In this document: positions 21,595 through 31,179 of the stretch, piece by piece | How the letters are laid out: each line of letters opens with the position of its first letter | Position numbering within the stretch: position 1 is the first letter of the stretch | From: Melghiribacillus thermohalophilus | GTDB lineage: Bacteria; Bacillota; Bacilli; Bacillales; Alkalibacillaceae | Reading direction: 5' to 3' | Assembly: GCF_004342905.1 (NCBI RefSeq) | Contig: NZ_SMAN01000023.1 | Location: 1-50,064, forward strand | Length of the DNA: 50,064 nucleotides | Made by a program: the position numbers and the translations under genes | The notes under the pieces: model-generated | Told to the model about the DNA's origin: nothing | Seen by the model: only the letters and a program-made list of their open reading frames with translations | The model's database searches: none

Positions 21595-21616
21595 TCTGGA
21601 AAAAATCAGAAAATAG

Positions 21617-21642
21617 GTTTAATCACTCTGCATTCAGGGAAA
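21617..21642 (+). promoter_or_regulatory. SigB general-stress promoter of ctc
   Basis: GTTTAA (-35), 14 bases, GGGAAA (-10) closely match the SigB consensus GTTTaa-N12-15-GGGwAw. The ctc promoter is the prototype SigB promoter in B. subtilis. Confidence 0.72.
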
Positions 21643-21688
21643 GTAAGGATAGTAGGTGTTTTTATAAACGGATGGAGGGTGATTGATC

Positions 21689-22309
21689 ATGCCGGCAAAA
21701 ATTCAGGCAAAACAAAGAGAGGATTTAACCCGTTCGACAACTAGAAAACTGCGCAGGAAAGGGTTGATACCAGCAGTTGTATACGGAAAGACAAAAGATC
21801 CTTCTACAGTTTCTGTCGATAGTGTGGAGCTGTTGAAAACAGTCCGTCAGGAAGGAAAAAACGCCGTGTTTCTGCTGGAGGTAGAAGGCGGAAATACGAT
21901 GCAGGTCATGCTTCATGACTACCAGGCTGATCCAATAAAGGGTGAATTAATCCACGCTGATTTTTATGTTGTGGATATGAAAGCAACCGTGGATGTAGAA
22001 GTGACCATTCATCTGGACGGAGAAGCAGCTGGAACCAAAAATGGCGGTGTTTTGCAGCAGACACTTCGGGAGTTAAATGTCCGCGCCAGGCCGAATGAAA
22101 TCCCGGAAGAAATTCGAATTGATGTATCGAAGCTTGAAATAGGTGATAGTATCACAGTAGGTGATTTAAAGCAAGAAAAGGGCTATGAAATACTGGACGA
22201 TGACGACCGGACGATCGTTACGGTATTGCCTCCGCAAAACCAGAAAGAAGATGATGAAGAAGAAGACGCACCACAGGAACCTGAAGCTATCCATGGAGGA
22301 GAAGAATAG
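21689..22309 (+). CDS. ctc: general stress protein Ctc, ribosomal protein bL25 family
   Basis: 5S-rRNA-binding ribosomal protein of the TL5/Ctc type (206 aa), associated with the 50S subunit under stress. The N-terminal L25 domain (about 1-95) has REDLTRSTTRKLRRKGLIPAVVYG and QVMLHDYQADPIKGELIHADFY. The C-terminal beta domain (about 96-185) has VRARPNEIPEEIRIDVS. The acidic tail (EDDEEEDAPQEPE) is typical. ATG 21689 follows GGAGGGTG; the in-frame TTG 21683 is less likely. A terminator follows. Confidence 0.95.
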   Translation: MPAKIQAKQREDLTRSTTRKLRRKGLIPAVVYGKTKDPSTVSVDSVELLKTVRQEGKNAVFLLEVEGGNTMQVMLHDYQADPIKGELIHADFYVVDMKATVDVEVTIHLDGEAAGTKNGGVLQQTLRELNVRARPNEIPEEIRIDVSKLEIGDSITVGDLKQEKGYEILDDDDRTIVTVLPPQNQKEDDEEEDAPQEPEAIHGGEE

Positions 22310-22327
22310 ATCAAGGAAAAAGGACAG

Positions 22328-22364
22328 CCCGTGCGGTTTGATGAAAACCGTTCGGGTTTTTATT
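22328..22364 (+). terminator. terminator after ctc
   Basis: CCCG-TG-CGGTTT pairs with AAACCG-TT-CGGG and is followed by Ts. Confidence 0.85.
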
Positions 22365-22380
22365 TGTTGATCACGAGGAT

Positions 22381-22425
22381 CCGCAGGTAGATCAGTACCG
22401 TTAAGCTACCCTGCGGTTTCTGTGT
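22381..22425 (+). terminator. second hairpin after ctc
   Basis: CCGCAGG-TAG pairs with CTA-C-CCTGCGG; only a short T-run follows. It may back up the first terminator. Confidence 0.5.
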
Positions 22426-22476
22426 TAAAATGATGAGAGCAAGGAGAATAAAAATTTTCAGTCGCACTGATATTTC

Positions 22477-22485
22477 TGGTAAAAT
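22477..22485 (+). promoter_or_regulatory. extended -10 promoter before pth
   Basis: TGGTAAAAT is an extended -10 element (TGnTANAAT) 44 bases before pth. No clear -35 is present. Confidence 0.4.
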
Positions 22486-22528
22486 GATGGACGGGTAATA
22501 AGGTATATAAAAAGGAGTCTGGCATAGA

Positions 22529-23086
22529 ATGAAGTGTATCGTAGGTCTTGGGAATCCAGGTGTAAAATATGAAAAAACAAGGCATAACATTGGTTTTATG
22601 GTTATAGATGAACTGCTTCAACGTCATCAGTGGACGTTAGATAAAGAGAAATTTAAGGCTTTATACACAATAGAGACCTATCGTGATGAAAAGGTCATGC
22701 TGGTGAAACCTCTGACGTATATGAATTTGTCAGGAGAGGCTGTCCGTCCGATTCTGGACTATTATGATATAGATCTCAGTGATTTGCTGGTGATTTATGA
22801 TGATCTGGACTTGCCTCCGGGGAAAATCCGCCTCCGTCAAAAAGGCGGACACGGGGGACACAACGGTATCCGCAACATGATCGATCATCTGGATACTAAA
22901 TCATTTAAACGTATTCGGATTGGTGTAGGAAAGCCTGCCGGTGCAACATCGGTCGTTGATCATGTATTAGGCTCTTTCACTTCCGACGAACAACCACTAA
23001 TTGATGAAAGCATCCAGAAAGCGGCTGATGCCTGTGAAATATGGACAGAGAAAACGTTTGCGGAAGTAATGAATATTTTTAATTAG
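22529..23086 (+). CDS. pth: peptidyl-tRNA hydrolase (SpoVC)
   Basis: Releases tRNA from peptidyl-tRNAs that drop off the ribosome (185 aa); essential, and known as SpoVC in B. subtilis. Residues for catalysis are visible in IVGLGNPGVKYEKTRHNIGF (Asn-10 and His-20 region), KPLTYMNLSGEAV near residue 62 and DDLDLPPGKIRLRQKGGHGGHNG near residue 92. ATG 22529 follows AAAGGAG. It precedes fin. Confidence 0.97.
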   Translation: MKCIVGLGNPGVKYEKTRHNIGFMVIDELLQRHQWTLDKEKFKALYTIETYRDEKVMLVKPLTYMNLSGEAVRPILDYYDIDLSDLLVIYDDLDLPPGKIRLRQKGGHGGHNGIRNMIDHLDTKSFKRIRIGVGKPAGATSVVDHVLGSFTSDEQPLIDESIQKAADACEIWTEKTFAEVMNIFN

Positions 23087-23090
23087 TCTG

Positions 23091-23120
23091 GAATAACTTG
23101 CTCCCTTCCCGGGCAGACTA
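23091..23120 (+). promoter_or_regulatory. candidate SigF promoter of fin
   Basis: GAATA resembles GYWTA; after exactly 15 bases GGGCAGACTA fits GGnrAnAnTw in nine of ten positions. Fin is made under SigF in B. subtilis. Confidence 0.58.
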
Positions 23121-23156
23121 GAAGATGATTTTTCTTGTCCGAGGGAGGGTTTAGCG

Positions 23157-23387
23157 TTGGCTATCGTATACCGCTGTCATCATTGCCATCGTGTGGTCGG
23201 TAAGCTGGATGAGCCATATATTGAAGAGGAACAGCTCGGCCTCGATCGTCTTTCACTCGAAGAAAGACGGGAATTGATAACACATTTGGATAATGGAGAT
23301 ATTGAGATTAAAACAATCTGCGAGTTTTGTCAGGACGCGTTAGATCGGAATCCTTTTTACCATGAACTGGATACATTTATTCAATAA
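23157..23387 (+). CDS. fin: anti-sigma-F factor Fin
   Basis: YabK/Fin (76 aa) helps to switch the forespore from sigma-F to sigma-G by blocking sigma-F. Two zinc pairs are visible: CHHC at residues 7-10 and CEFC near residue 60. In between lies the LSLEERRELI helix and HLDNGDIEIKTICE, typical of the family. TTG 23157 follows GAGGGAGGG. With gin at the left end of the window, this region holds two forespore anti-sigma factors. Confidence 0.92.
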   Translation: MAIVYRCHHCHRVVGKLDEPYIEEEQLGLDRLSLEERRELITHLDNGDIEIKTICEFCQDALDRNPFYHELDTFIQ

Positions 23388-23411
23388 GGAAATCCCATTA
23401 CATCTTATGGA

Positions 23412-23476
23412 GATGTCCCGGCCGAATCCATGAACGGTCATATCTGCACCCTGGATTCGGGGCATCCCTATTTTTG
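23412..23476 (+). terminator. terminator after fin
   Basis: A long imperfect stem (GATGTCCC...CGAATCCA with TGGATTCGGGGCATC) is followed by CCTATTTTTG. The stem carries a two-base bulge and a loop of about 20 bases. Confidence 0.7.
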
Positions 23477-23508
23477 TATTGGGAGAGGAACTCAAGGGGG
23501 AGTAAAGG

Positions 23509-26500
23509 TTGCAAGGGTTGAAGAATTATTTAAAAAAACAAGATGAGATCCATTCAATCATTTCTGGACTTTCATCAGGCATGAAGGAGCAACTGATTTC
23601 CGGGTTAACCGGGACGGCCCGCAGTGTTTTTATCTCCCTGCTGCATGAATCCATGGACCGTCCGATAATGGTTGTTACCCATCACCTGACTCAGGCCCAG
23701 AGGCTTTATGAAGATTTGCTGGAGTTAACGGGAGAACAATTTGTTCACCTTTATCCCGTAAATGAATTATTGGCCTCTGAAATCGCGATTGCCAGTCCGG
23801 AATTAAAAAGCCAGCGTCTGGATTCTCTTAATCAATGGATTCGGAATCAAAAAGGAATCTTAATTACACCGGTTGCAGCATTGAAACGCATGCTTCCCCC
23901 TTTATCATACTGGGAAAAGAACCAATTGCGGATAGAACTGGGGTCTACCATTGATTTTGACCTTATGCTCAAGATGCTCATAGATATGGGATATAAACGG
24001 GAAGAAATGGTCATGACTCCAGGAGAATTCAGTATCCGCGGGGGGATTATCGATATTTATCCATTAACGGAAGAATACCCTGTCCGTATTGAGCTTTTCG
24101 ATGACGAAGTAGACTCCATACGGCTTTTTGATCCTGAAAATCAGCGCTCGCTGGAAAAAATGAAACAGATGATCATTGGCCCTGCCGATGAATTGATGGT
24201 TTCAGATGAAGATATCTCCAGATCCATCCAGCGTCTTGATGATGCTTTGCAGCAGTCGTTAAAGAAAATGAAAACGAACACGGGACAGGAACAGCTTATC
24301 GAAAACATTGAATATGACATGGAGCGGTTAAAAAACGGCGAGCGATTTCAAGAAATGTATAAATATGTTTCCCTGTTTTACCAGCAGCCTGCTAGTTTAA
24401 TAGACTTTCTCCCAAACAATGGGATTATCATTATGGATGAAATGAGCCGTATTCAGGAAACAGCTTCACAGCTAGACCGGGAAGAGGCTGAATGGGTCCA
24501 GAGCCTTCTTGAAAACCGTCAAATCGTAAGGGGCGTTTCCACTTCGTTTGACTGGCAGGATATCCTTGATAAGATGAATCATCAAATGTTGTATCTGTCT
24601 GTATTTTTACGTCATATTCCAAACACACAGCCAGAAAATATTGTGAATCTGTCCTGCCGTGCTATGCAGCAGTTCCATGGACAAATGAATCTCCTGAAAA
24701 ATGAGATGCAACGCTGGAAAAAGGGGAATTTTTCTGTTTTCATTGTTGCACCGAATAAAAAACGTATGGAAAAAGTTCAGTCCGTACTCGAAGACTATGG
24801 CATGGAAGCGATGGCCGGTAATCAGGAAATCGAGCCCCCTTTCCCTGTTCCAGCTGTCATAGAGGGGAATATCCATGGCGGTTTTGAAATGCCATTATAT
24901 AAAATTGCGATTTTAACGGAGGAAGAATTATTTAAAAAGAAAACGTCCCGCCCAAAGCGAAAACAAAAAATCTCCAATGCAGAACGAATCAAAAATTATC
25001 AGGAATTAAAAACAGGAGACTATGTAGTCCATTCCAGCCATGGAATCGGAAAATATCTCGGCATAGAAACTCTTGAAGTAGGCGGCAATCATAAAGATTA
25101 TATGTTGATTAAATACTCGGGGAATGACAAACTTTATGTTCCTATTGACCAAATTGATCTCGTACAAAAATATGTAGGATCGGAAGGAAAGGAACCAAAA
25201 CTTTATAAATTAGGCGGAAGCGAATGGAAAAAGGTTAAGAAAAAGGTTCAGTCCTCTGTAGAGGATATTGCAGATGATTTAATTAAGCTATATGCGGAGC
25301 GAGAGACATCGAAAGGTTACGCTTTTGCTAAGGATACAGACCTCCAGCGGGAATTTGAAGCTGCATTTCCATATCAAGAGACCGCGGATCAGCTCCGCTG
25401 TATCGAAGAGGTAAAAATGGACATGGAAAAGCCCCGTCCTATGGATCGCCTGCTGTGCGGAGATGTGGGCTATGGAAAAACGGAAGTGGCCATTCGCGCC
25501 GCCTTTAAAGCGGTTCTTGATGAAAAACAGGTGGCGGTGCTGGTGCCGACCACGATTCTGGCACAGCAGCATTTTGAAACGTTTCAAGAGCGATTTCAGG
25601 ATTTTGGTGTGAAAATTGGGCTGTTAAGCCGGTTCAGATCCCGGAAACAGCAAAAAGATACCATCAACCAGTTGAAAAAGGGGTTAATTGATATTGTCAT
25701 CGGTACCCACCGGCTGCTATCTAGAGATGTAGAGTTTAAAGATCTGGGCCTGCTCATTGTAGATGAAGAACAGCGCTTTGGTGTAAAACATAAAGAAAAA
25801 ATTAAACAAATGAAAACCAATATAGATGTATTGACGCTGACAGCTACTCCCATTCCCCGAACTCTCCATATGTCCATGCTGGGTGTTCGGGATTTGTCCG
25901 TGATTGAAACACCGCCGGAAAATCGTTTTCCGATTCAAACGTATGTCATCGAATACAATCCGGTTTTTATCCGGGAAGCTATTGAGCGGGAGCTGGCCCG
26001 GGGCGGTCAGGTATTTTTCCTCTATAATCGGGTGGAAAACATTGAGCGCATGGCCAAAGAAATTGCTATGCTTGTGGAAGATGCCCGGGTTGCTTTTGCC
26101 CATGGGCAAATGAATGAAACAGAGCTGGAACATGTGATGTTTAATTTTCTTGAAGGCCAGTACGATGTTTTAGTGAGTACCACGATTATTGAGACAGGGG
26201 TGGATATCCCTAATGTGAATACCCTTATTGTTTATGACGCGGATAAGATGGGATTAAGTCAGCTGTATCAATTGCGGGGACGGGTAGGTCGCTCCAATCG
26301 GGTCGCCTATGCTTATTTTACGTATCAGAAAGATAAAGTCTTGTCTGAGGTAGCGGAAAAACGGCTTCAGGCCATCAAAGAATTTACAGAACTAGGATCG
26401 GGTTTTAAAATCGCCATGCGGGATTTATCCATTCGGGGTGCCGGGAATCTCCTGGGTGCTGAACAGCATGGTTTTATTGATTCAGTAGGATTTGATATGT

Positions 26501-27060
26501 ACTCTCAGATGTTAAAAGACGCCATAGACGCTAGAAAGGGCGGCAAACCCTATGAAGAATCAAGGCCTTTTGAGCCAGAGCTAAATCTTAAGATGGATGC
26601 GTATATTCCTGCTTCATATATTAAGGATGAAAAGCAAAAAATTGATATATACAAACAATTTCAAGCGATCCGCACAATGGAAGATGTGTATGAGCTTCAA
26701 GAAGAGCTAATCGATCGGTTTGGTGATTATCCTGAAGAAGTGGATCGGCTCTTTCAAGTTTCAAGGATTAAAATGTATGCAAGGCGTGAGTCGATTGAAT
26801 CGATTACAGAACAAAGCAAAAAAATTGAATGCCTCATGACGGAAAAAGAAAGTCAAAAGGTGGACGGGGTCAGTCTGTTTGAATTAGCCAGTGAGTATGA
26901 TCGATTGATTCAGCTTGGAACCGAAGATATGAAGCTAAAAATCGTGTTTAAACCGGACCAGAGCCACCTTCCCAGAAAGTATGACCTGCTGGAACAATTT
27001 TTAGCACGGCTTCACGAAGTAAAAAGAGAAAAAAATGATCAAAACCGACATATCCAGTAG
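23509..27060 (+). CDS. mfd: transcription-repair coupling factor Mfd
   Basis: Translocase that removes RNA polymerase stalled at DNA damage and recruits UvrABC (1183 aa). N-terminal UvrB-like domains span about residues 1-350. The RNAP-interaction domain starts near 490 (LKTGDYVVHSSHGIGKYLG). Helicase motifs follow: Walker A CGDVGYGKTEVA near 650, DEEQ box IVDEEQRFGV near 750, TATPIPRTL near 785 and QLRGRVGRS near 925. The TRG/C-terminal domain closes it. TTG 23509 follows AAGGGGGAG. Confidence 0.97.
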   Translation: MQGLKNYLKKQDEIHSIISGLSSGMKEQLISGLTGTARSVFISLLHESMDRPIMVVTHHLTQAQRLYEDLLELTGEQFVHLYPVNELLASEIAIASPELKSQRLDSLNQWIRNQKGILITPVAALKRMLPPLSYWEKNQLRIELGSTIDFDLMLKMLIDMGYKREEMVMTPGEFSIRGGIIDIYPLTEEYPVRIELFDDEVDSIRLFDPENQRSLEKMKQMIIGPADELMVSDEDISRSIQRLDDALQQSLKKMKTNTGQEQLIENIEYDMERLKNGERFQEMYKYVSLFYQQPASLIDFLPNNGIIIMDEMSRIQETASQLDREEAEWVQSLLENRQIVRGVSTSFDWQDILDKMNHQMLYLSVFLRHIPNTQPENIVNLSCRAMQQFHGQMNLLKNEMQRWKKGNFSVFIVAPNKKRMEKVQSVLEDYGMEAMAGNQEIEPPFPVPAVIEGNIHGGFEMPLYKIAILTEEELFKKKTSRPKRKQKISNAERIKNYQELKTGDYVVHSSHGIGKYLGIETLEVGGNHKDYMLIKYSGNDKLYVPIDQIDLVQKYVGSEGKEPKLYKLGGSEWKKVKKKVQSSVEDIADDLIKLYAERETSKGYAFAKDTDLQREFEAAFPYQETADQLRCIEEVKMDMEKPRPMDRLLCGDVGYGKTEVAIRAAFKAVLDEKQVAVLVPTTILAQQHFETFQERFQDFGVKIGLLSRFRSRKQQKDTINQLKKGLIDIVIGTHRLLSRDVEFKDLGLLIVDEEQRFGVKHKEKIKQMKTNIDVLTLTATPIPRTLHMSMLGVRDLSVIETPPENRFPIQTYVIEYNPVFIREAIERELARGGQVFFLYNRVENIERMAKEIAMLVEDARVAFAHGQMNETELEHVMFNFLEGQYDVLVSTTIIETGVDIPNVNTLIVYDADKMGLSQLYQLRGRVGRSNRVAYAYFTYQKDKVLSEVAEKRLQAIKEFTELGSGFKIAMRDLSIRGAGNLLGAEQHGFIDSVGFDMYSQMLKDAIDARKGGKPYEESRPFEPELNLKMDAYIPASYIKDEKQKIDIYKQFQAIRTMEDVYELQEELIDRFGDYPEEVDRLFQVSRIKMYARRESIESITEQSKKIECLMTEKESQKVDGVSLFELASEYDRLIQLGTEDMKLKIVFKPDQSHLPRKYDLLEQFLARLHEVKREKNDQNRHIQ

Positions 27061-27322
27061 CAGAGGAACCGAATATATGTACAAAAAGTACATGTGATGG
27101 TACCTATTTCCTGGCTGTCGGCTAGTTATGACCCGGCTGAAATTATACACGGTTTGTTGAATGGATCCGACAGGGTGTTGATGCATAACTGGGAAATGTC
27201 TGTCAACACTATAAATGAACACCATCTTTAGGGGATGGTATACACCCTCATAAGAGCATGATTGAAAAAGATGTTTTCCTTGAATGACAGGCCTTGCTTT
27301 GGCATGAAAATCATTGTCATGG
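27061..27322. other. intergenic stretch between mfd and spoVT
   Basis: No gene is visible. It contains small inverted repeats: GTGTTGA/TCAACAC (27174-27210 area) and CCATC/GGATGG near 27220-27240, none followed by a T-run. Confidence 0.45.
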
Positions 27323-27352
27323 TGTATAGTTTTTAGGTTATGTCAGATACTA
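27323..27352 (+). promoter_or_regulatory. candidate SigG promoter of spoVT
   Basis: TGTATA (consensus TGAATA), 17 bases, GATACTA (consensus CATACTA): one mismatch in each box. spoVT is transcribed by SigG in B. subtilis. Confidence 0.55.
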
Positions 27353-27436
27353 TTTGTACAACCCTGGTGACATAAGTCATACGGTATATGAAATCACCAG
27401 CAGAAGAACATCAAAGAAAGCGAGGAATTCAAAGAT

Positions 27437-27970
27437 ATGAAGGCAACAGGAATTGTTCGTCGCATTGATGACCTGGGAAGAGTAGTGGTTCCAAAAGAAA
27501 TAAGAAGAACACTCCGAATAAGAGAAGGGGATCCGCTGGAAATATTCGTCGACCGCGAAGGCGAAGTCATATTAAAAAAATATTCTCCAATCAATGAGCT
27601 TGGAGATTTTGCACAGGAATATGCAGAAGCTTTGTTTGATTCCATTGGCCAGGTAGTCTTGATTTCGGATCGGGATGAATTTATAGCAGTAGCAGGGACT
27701 TCTAAAAAGGATTACTTAAATAAAAAAGTTGGGACAATGGTTGAAAATGTGATGGAAGATCGGTCGGTTAAAGTGGAGAAAAATGAAAGTTCACTGGAAA
27801 TCGTTGACGGACACGAAGAAACCATTTCTTCATATGTGATGTCTCCCATCGTGGCTAATGGGGACCCTGTCGGTTGTGTCATTATGATTTCTAAAGACCG
27901 GCCGGTAGGGGATGTGGAACAAAAAGCAGCAGAGACAGCATCCAGCTTCCTTGCAAGACAAATGGAATAA
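27437..27970 (+). CDS. spoVT: stage V sporulation regulator SpoVT
   Basis: Forespore regulator of the SigG regulon (177 aa). The N-terminal AbrB-type DNA-binding domain reads MKATGIVRRIDDLGRVVVPKEIRRTL and closely resembles AbrB at 8.3 kb. The C-terminal GAF-like domain (about 55-175) includes QVVLISDRDEFIAVAG and GDPVGCVIMIS. Family length is exact. ATG 27437 follows GAGGAA. A candidate SigG promoter and a terminator make it a single-gene unit. Confidence 0.97.
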   Translation: MKATGIVRRIDDLGRVVVPKEIRRTLRIREGDPLEIFVDREGEVILKKYSPINELGDFAQEYAEALFDSIGQVVLISDRDEFIAVAGTSKKDYLNKKVGTMVENVMEDRSVKVEKNESSLEIVDGHEETISSYVMSPIVANGDPVGCVIMISKDRPVGDVEQKAAETASSFLARQME

Positions 27971-27987
27971 CAGGAGTATGAGATCAC

Positions 27988-28017
27988 AAAGGCTGCCAGA
28001 TTGAGGCAGCCTTTTTT
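27988..28017 (+). terminator. terminator after spoVT
   Basis: AAAGGCTGCC pairs with GGCAGCCTTT, followed by Ts. Confidence 0.92.
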
Positions 28018-28073
28018 CCGTATCCTGGATGGAGATGTCCAGTTCCCTAAACGGGGCTTGTGCTTTTTTGATG

Positions 28074-28082
28074 TGGTATAAT
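28074..28082 (+). promoter_or_regulatory. extended -10 promoter before yabM
   Basis: TGGTATAAT is a perfect extended -10 element 31 bases before yabM. The -35 is weak. Confidence 0.5.
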
Positions 28083-28112
28083 GTTGGTTAAGTTTGTGAT
28101 AGAAAGGCGAAA

Positions 28113-29693
28113 ATGATGAAACCGTACAGGGGACTTTTGCATGGGGTGCTGGTATTCTCAATTGCAGGTGTCATCAGTAAGGTATTGAGTGCAGGATACC
28201 GGATTCCGTTACAAAACATAGCCGGTGACCAGGGGCTGTATATTTATCAGCAGGTTTATCCCTTTCTTTCTCTTGCCTGGCTTTTGTCCATATACGGATT
28301 TCCGGCGGCTATATCTAGCCTGATCGCGAAACAAATCAACAGTAACGATTCCTCTGCACAGGGGTTATATACGGCTGTTTTCCTGTATTTATATGCATTT
28401 GGCGGAGCCTTATTCTTCATTCTTTATTCAAGCTCCGAACACCTGGCCCGCTGGATGGGGGATCCTGAGCTGGCTGAACCTTTACGGATGGCGTCATATG
28501 TTTATTTAGCTTTTCCGTTGACCTCGCTGTTTAGGGGCATTCAACAGGCCTCCTATCATATGTCAGCTGCCGCATGGTCACAAATCCTGGAACAATTCGT
28601 GCGTGTGAGCGGTATCATGTTTGCAACTGTCATGTTTCTGGAGAAAAGAAGCCTGTATGAGCTGGGAGCAGGTGCCGCCTTTGCTTCAACAGTCGCGGCT
28701 TTGACTGCGGCCCTGTTTTTGTTATGGAAAAGCCGAGAGGTGTTTACATCAGTAAATGTGAGCCGAAAAATCTTTACGAATGTATTTCAGTACCTGAATG
28801 TCTGGAAAACATTGTTGGTCACGGGGTTTGTTTTTAGCCTGAATTATATGATTCTTTTGCTGTTTCAGCTGGTGGATGTGTTCACGATGATTCCAGCTCT
28901 GCAGGAGTATGGTCTTACCCTGGAAGAAGCGAAAAAGGAAAAAGGGGTTTTTGACCGAGGGCAACCCCTTGTTCAATTTGGGATTGTTTTTGGATCTTCA
29001 CTATCCCTAGCCATGATTCCGGTATTTCAGAACAAGAGAACAGAGGTCGTAACCGATGATATTAAAAGTGTTTTCAAATTAACCTTTTTATTTTCCTTCG
29101 GGGCGGCTGCTGGATTGATCACCATATTTCCGGCAGTGAATGTACTTCTTTATAAAACCAATGAGGGCACAGGAGCATTGCAGCTTTTTTCCCTGCTGAT
29201 TTTTCTCCTGTCTTTAACGATGAGTTTATCGGTCATTTTACAAAAGTTTGGTTATGTGAAAAGGCAGATTATATGGTTTTTCGGTGCCATGGTGGCCAAG
29301 GGAATTTTGAATATCTGGCTCATTCCGGTTGCGGGTATAACCGGAGCGGCCCTGGCATCGGTCGTAAGCACTGCTGTACTGTTATGGATATTTTTAGTCA
29401 TCTTAAAACAGCATGTATCCATATCTATTGTTAAAATCATTCCCTGGAGAAAAGCCGGTTTTGCTTTACTTATGATGATAGCTGTTGTTTATGGAATTAC
29501 ATCTGGGGCAGTCAACTTGTTTACTATTGAAGAGCGGATCGAGTTTTTGTGGGTTGTTTTAACCTCCTGCATGACGGGTGCGTTATTGTATTTAGGTTTG
29601 CTGTTAAAATTGAATACTTTTACAGAAGAAGAATTAAGGGAAGTACCTTACCGTGATAAAATTTTTCGGATTTTAGGGGTGAAATCACGATGA
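28113..29693 (+). CDS. yabM: YabM, MOP-superfamily polysaccharide/lipid flippase
   Basis: Integral membrane protein (526 aa) with about 14 hydrophobic segments, of the polysaccharide-transport / MurJ-SpoVB-like branch of the MOP exporter superfamily. The family start is LHGVLVFSIAGVISKVLSAGYRIPLQNIAGDQGLYIYQQVYPF (seen across residues 9-51). The substrate is unknown; relatives move lipid-linked sugars or lipid II. It opens the yabM-mazG-rqcP unit and its stop overlaps the mazG start as ATGA. Confidence 0.88.
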   Translation: MMKPYRGLLHGVLVFSIAGVISKVLSAGYRIPLQNIAGDQGLYIYQQVYPFLSLAWLLSIYGFPAAISSLIAKQINSNDSSAQGLYTAVFLYLYAFGGALFFILYSSSEHLARWMGDPELAEPLRMASYVYLAFPLTSLFRGIQQASYHMSAAAWSQILEQFVRVSGIMFATVMFLEKRSLYELGAGAAFASTVAALTAALFLLWKSREVFTSVNVSRKIFTNVFQYLNVWKTLLVTGFVFSLNYMILLLFQLVDVFTMIPALQEYGLTLEEAKKEKGVFDRGQPLVQFGIVFGSSLSLAMIPVFQNKRTEVVTDDIKSVFKLTFLFSFGAAAGLITIFPAVNVLLYKTNEGTGALQLFSLLIFLLSLTMSLSVILQKFGYVKRQIIWFFGAMVAKGILNIWLIPVAGITGAALASVVSTAVLLWIFLVILKQHVSISIVKIIPWRKAGFALLMMIAVVYGITSGAVNLFTIEERIEFLWVVLTSCMTGALLYLGLLLKLNTFTEEELREVPYRDKIFRILGVKSR

Positions 29694-31171
29694 AGTCCAG
29701 AATAACCGTCATAGGGCTGGGAGCAGGCGATCTGGATCAGCTTCCGGTCGGCATTCTCCGTCAACTGGAGCGCAGGGAACAAAAACTGTTTGTTCGAACG
29801 AAGGATCATCCAGTAATGGAAAGCCTTGAGCAAAAACATATCCCCTTTGAATCCTTCGACGATATATATGAACAGTTTGATGAATTTGATGAAGTGTACC
29901 AGGCTATTGCGAATCGTCTGCTGGAGGAGGCAAAGGGAGGGGAAATTGTATATGCAGTACCGGGACATCCCATGCTTGCCGAAAGAACGGTCCAATTACT
30001 GCTGGAGCAGGAAAAACAGAATCCCAGTATGGAAGTATCTATTCGGGGCGGAAAAAGCTATCTCGATGACCTGTTTTCCATTTTAAAAATCGATCCTATC
30101 GAAGGATTTCAGTTTGTCGATGCTACCCGGTTTAAACGGGGAGATTTACAATATCGAAACCATATAATTTTTTGCCAGGTTTATGATGAAGTCATCGCGT
30201 CTGAAGTGAAATTATCGCTTATGGAAGATTTGCCCCACGATTACACCGTTTATGTGGTCCATGCAGCGGGGAGCAGAGATGAGTGGGTGAAAAAGGTTCC
30301 GTTGTACCAGCTCGATCGGGAGATGCCGGTCAGCAATTTCATATCTGTTTATGTCCCGCCTGCTGAGGAACAGCTCCTCAATCACCGGTTTCAGCGGCTC
30401 AGGGAAGTCATTGCTGAGTTAAGGGGACCGAATGGCTGCCCGTGGGACAAACAACAGACCCATGAAACCCTGAAACCGTATTTAATTGAGGAAGCCTATG
30501 AAACCCTGGAAGCCATTGATGATCAGGACGATGAACAAATTGCCGAAGAGCTCGGAGATGTCCTGCTTCAAGTCATGCTCCACAGCCAGATTGGAGAGGA
30601 CAATGGCTATTTTTCCATCGACGATGTCATCCGTCATATCACCGAAAAGATGATTCGCCGCCATCCTCATGTCTTTGGAGAAGGAACCGCTGAAACACCA
30701 GAAGAAGTGGTGGAAAAGTGGGAGGATATTAAAGACAAGGAAAAGGGGGAGGCTCCATCGTCCGTGTTAGATGGCATTGCAAAATCCCTTCCGGCCATCC
30801 TCTATGCCTTAGAATTGCAGAAAAAAGCAGCAAAAGTTGGTTTCGACTGGGATCATCCTGAACCGATACTGGAAAAAATCCAGGAAGAATTGAAGGAATT
30901 TCAGGAAGCAGTTGCGAATAAAAAGCTACAAGAAGCTGAAATGGAGTTTGGAGACGTATTATTTGCAGCTGTTAATTTAGCCAGATACTACAAGATTAAT
31001 CCGGAAATCGCACTACAGCGGACAAATCGAAAATTTGAAGAAAGGTTTCATTTTATAGAAGAACAAATCGCCAGAAATAACAGAACGTGGGAGGATTATT
31101 CCCTGAAAGAACTGGATCATTTCTGGAAGGAAGCAAAACTCGTTCCAAAAAAGGCGAAAAGAAGAGGATGA
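29690..31171 (+). CDS. mazG: YabN: tetrapyrrole methylase-like domain fused to MazG pyrophosphohydrolase
   Basis: Two-domain protein (493 aa). Residues 1-220 form a SAM-dependent methylase-like domain (ITVIGLGAGDLDQLPVG; EIVYAVPGHPMLAERT); no substrate is known for it. Residues 230-490 are a MazG NTP pyrophosphohydrolase, with LRGPNGCPWDKQQTHETLKP, the EEAYETLEA and EELGDVLLQ metal motifs near 270-290, and a second, C-terminal MazG unit (FGDVLFAAVNLAR). It hydrolyses abnormal nucleotides in other bacteria. Translation is coupled to yabM (four-base overlap) and rqcP follows eight bases later. Confidence 0.93.
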   Translation: MKSRITVIGLGAGDLDQLPVGILRQLERREQKLFVRTKDHPVMESLEQKHIPFESFDDIYEQFDEFDEVYQAIANRLLEEAKGGEIVYAVPGHPMLAERTVQLLLEQEKQNPSMEVSIRGGKSYLDDLFSILKIDPIEGFQFVDATRFKRGDLQYRNHIIFCQVYDEVIASEVKLSLMEDLPHDYTVYVVHAAGSRDEWVKKVPLYQLDREMPVSNFISVYVPPAEEQLLNHRFQRLREVIAELRGPNGCPWDKQQTHETLKPYLIEEAYETLEAIDDQDDEQIAEELGDVLLQVMLHSQIGEDNGYFSIDDVIRHITEKMIRRHPHVFGEGTAETPEEVVEKWEDIKDKEKGEAPSSVLDGIAKSLPAILYALELQKKAAKVGFDWDHPEPILEKIQEELKEFQEAVANKKLQEAEMEFGDVLFAAVNLARYYKINPEIALQRTNRKFEERFHFIEEQIARNNRTWEDYSLKELDHFWKEAKLVPKKAKRRG

Positions 31172-31179
31172 TAAGCGAG

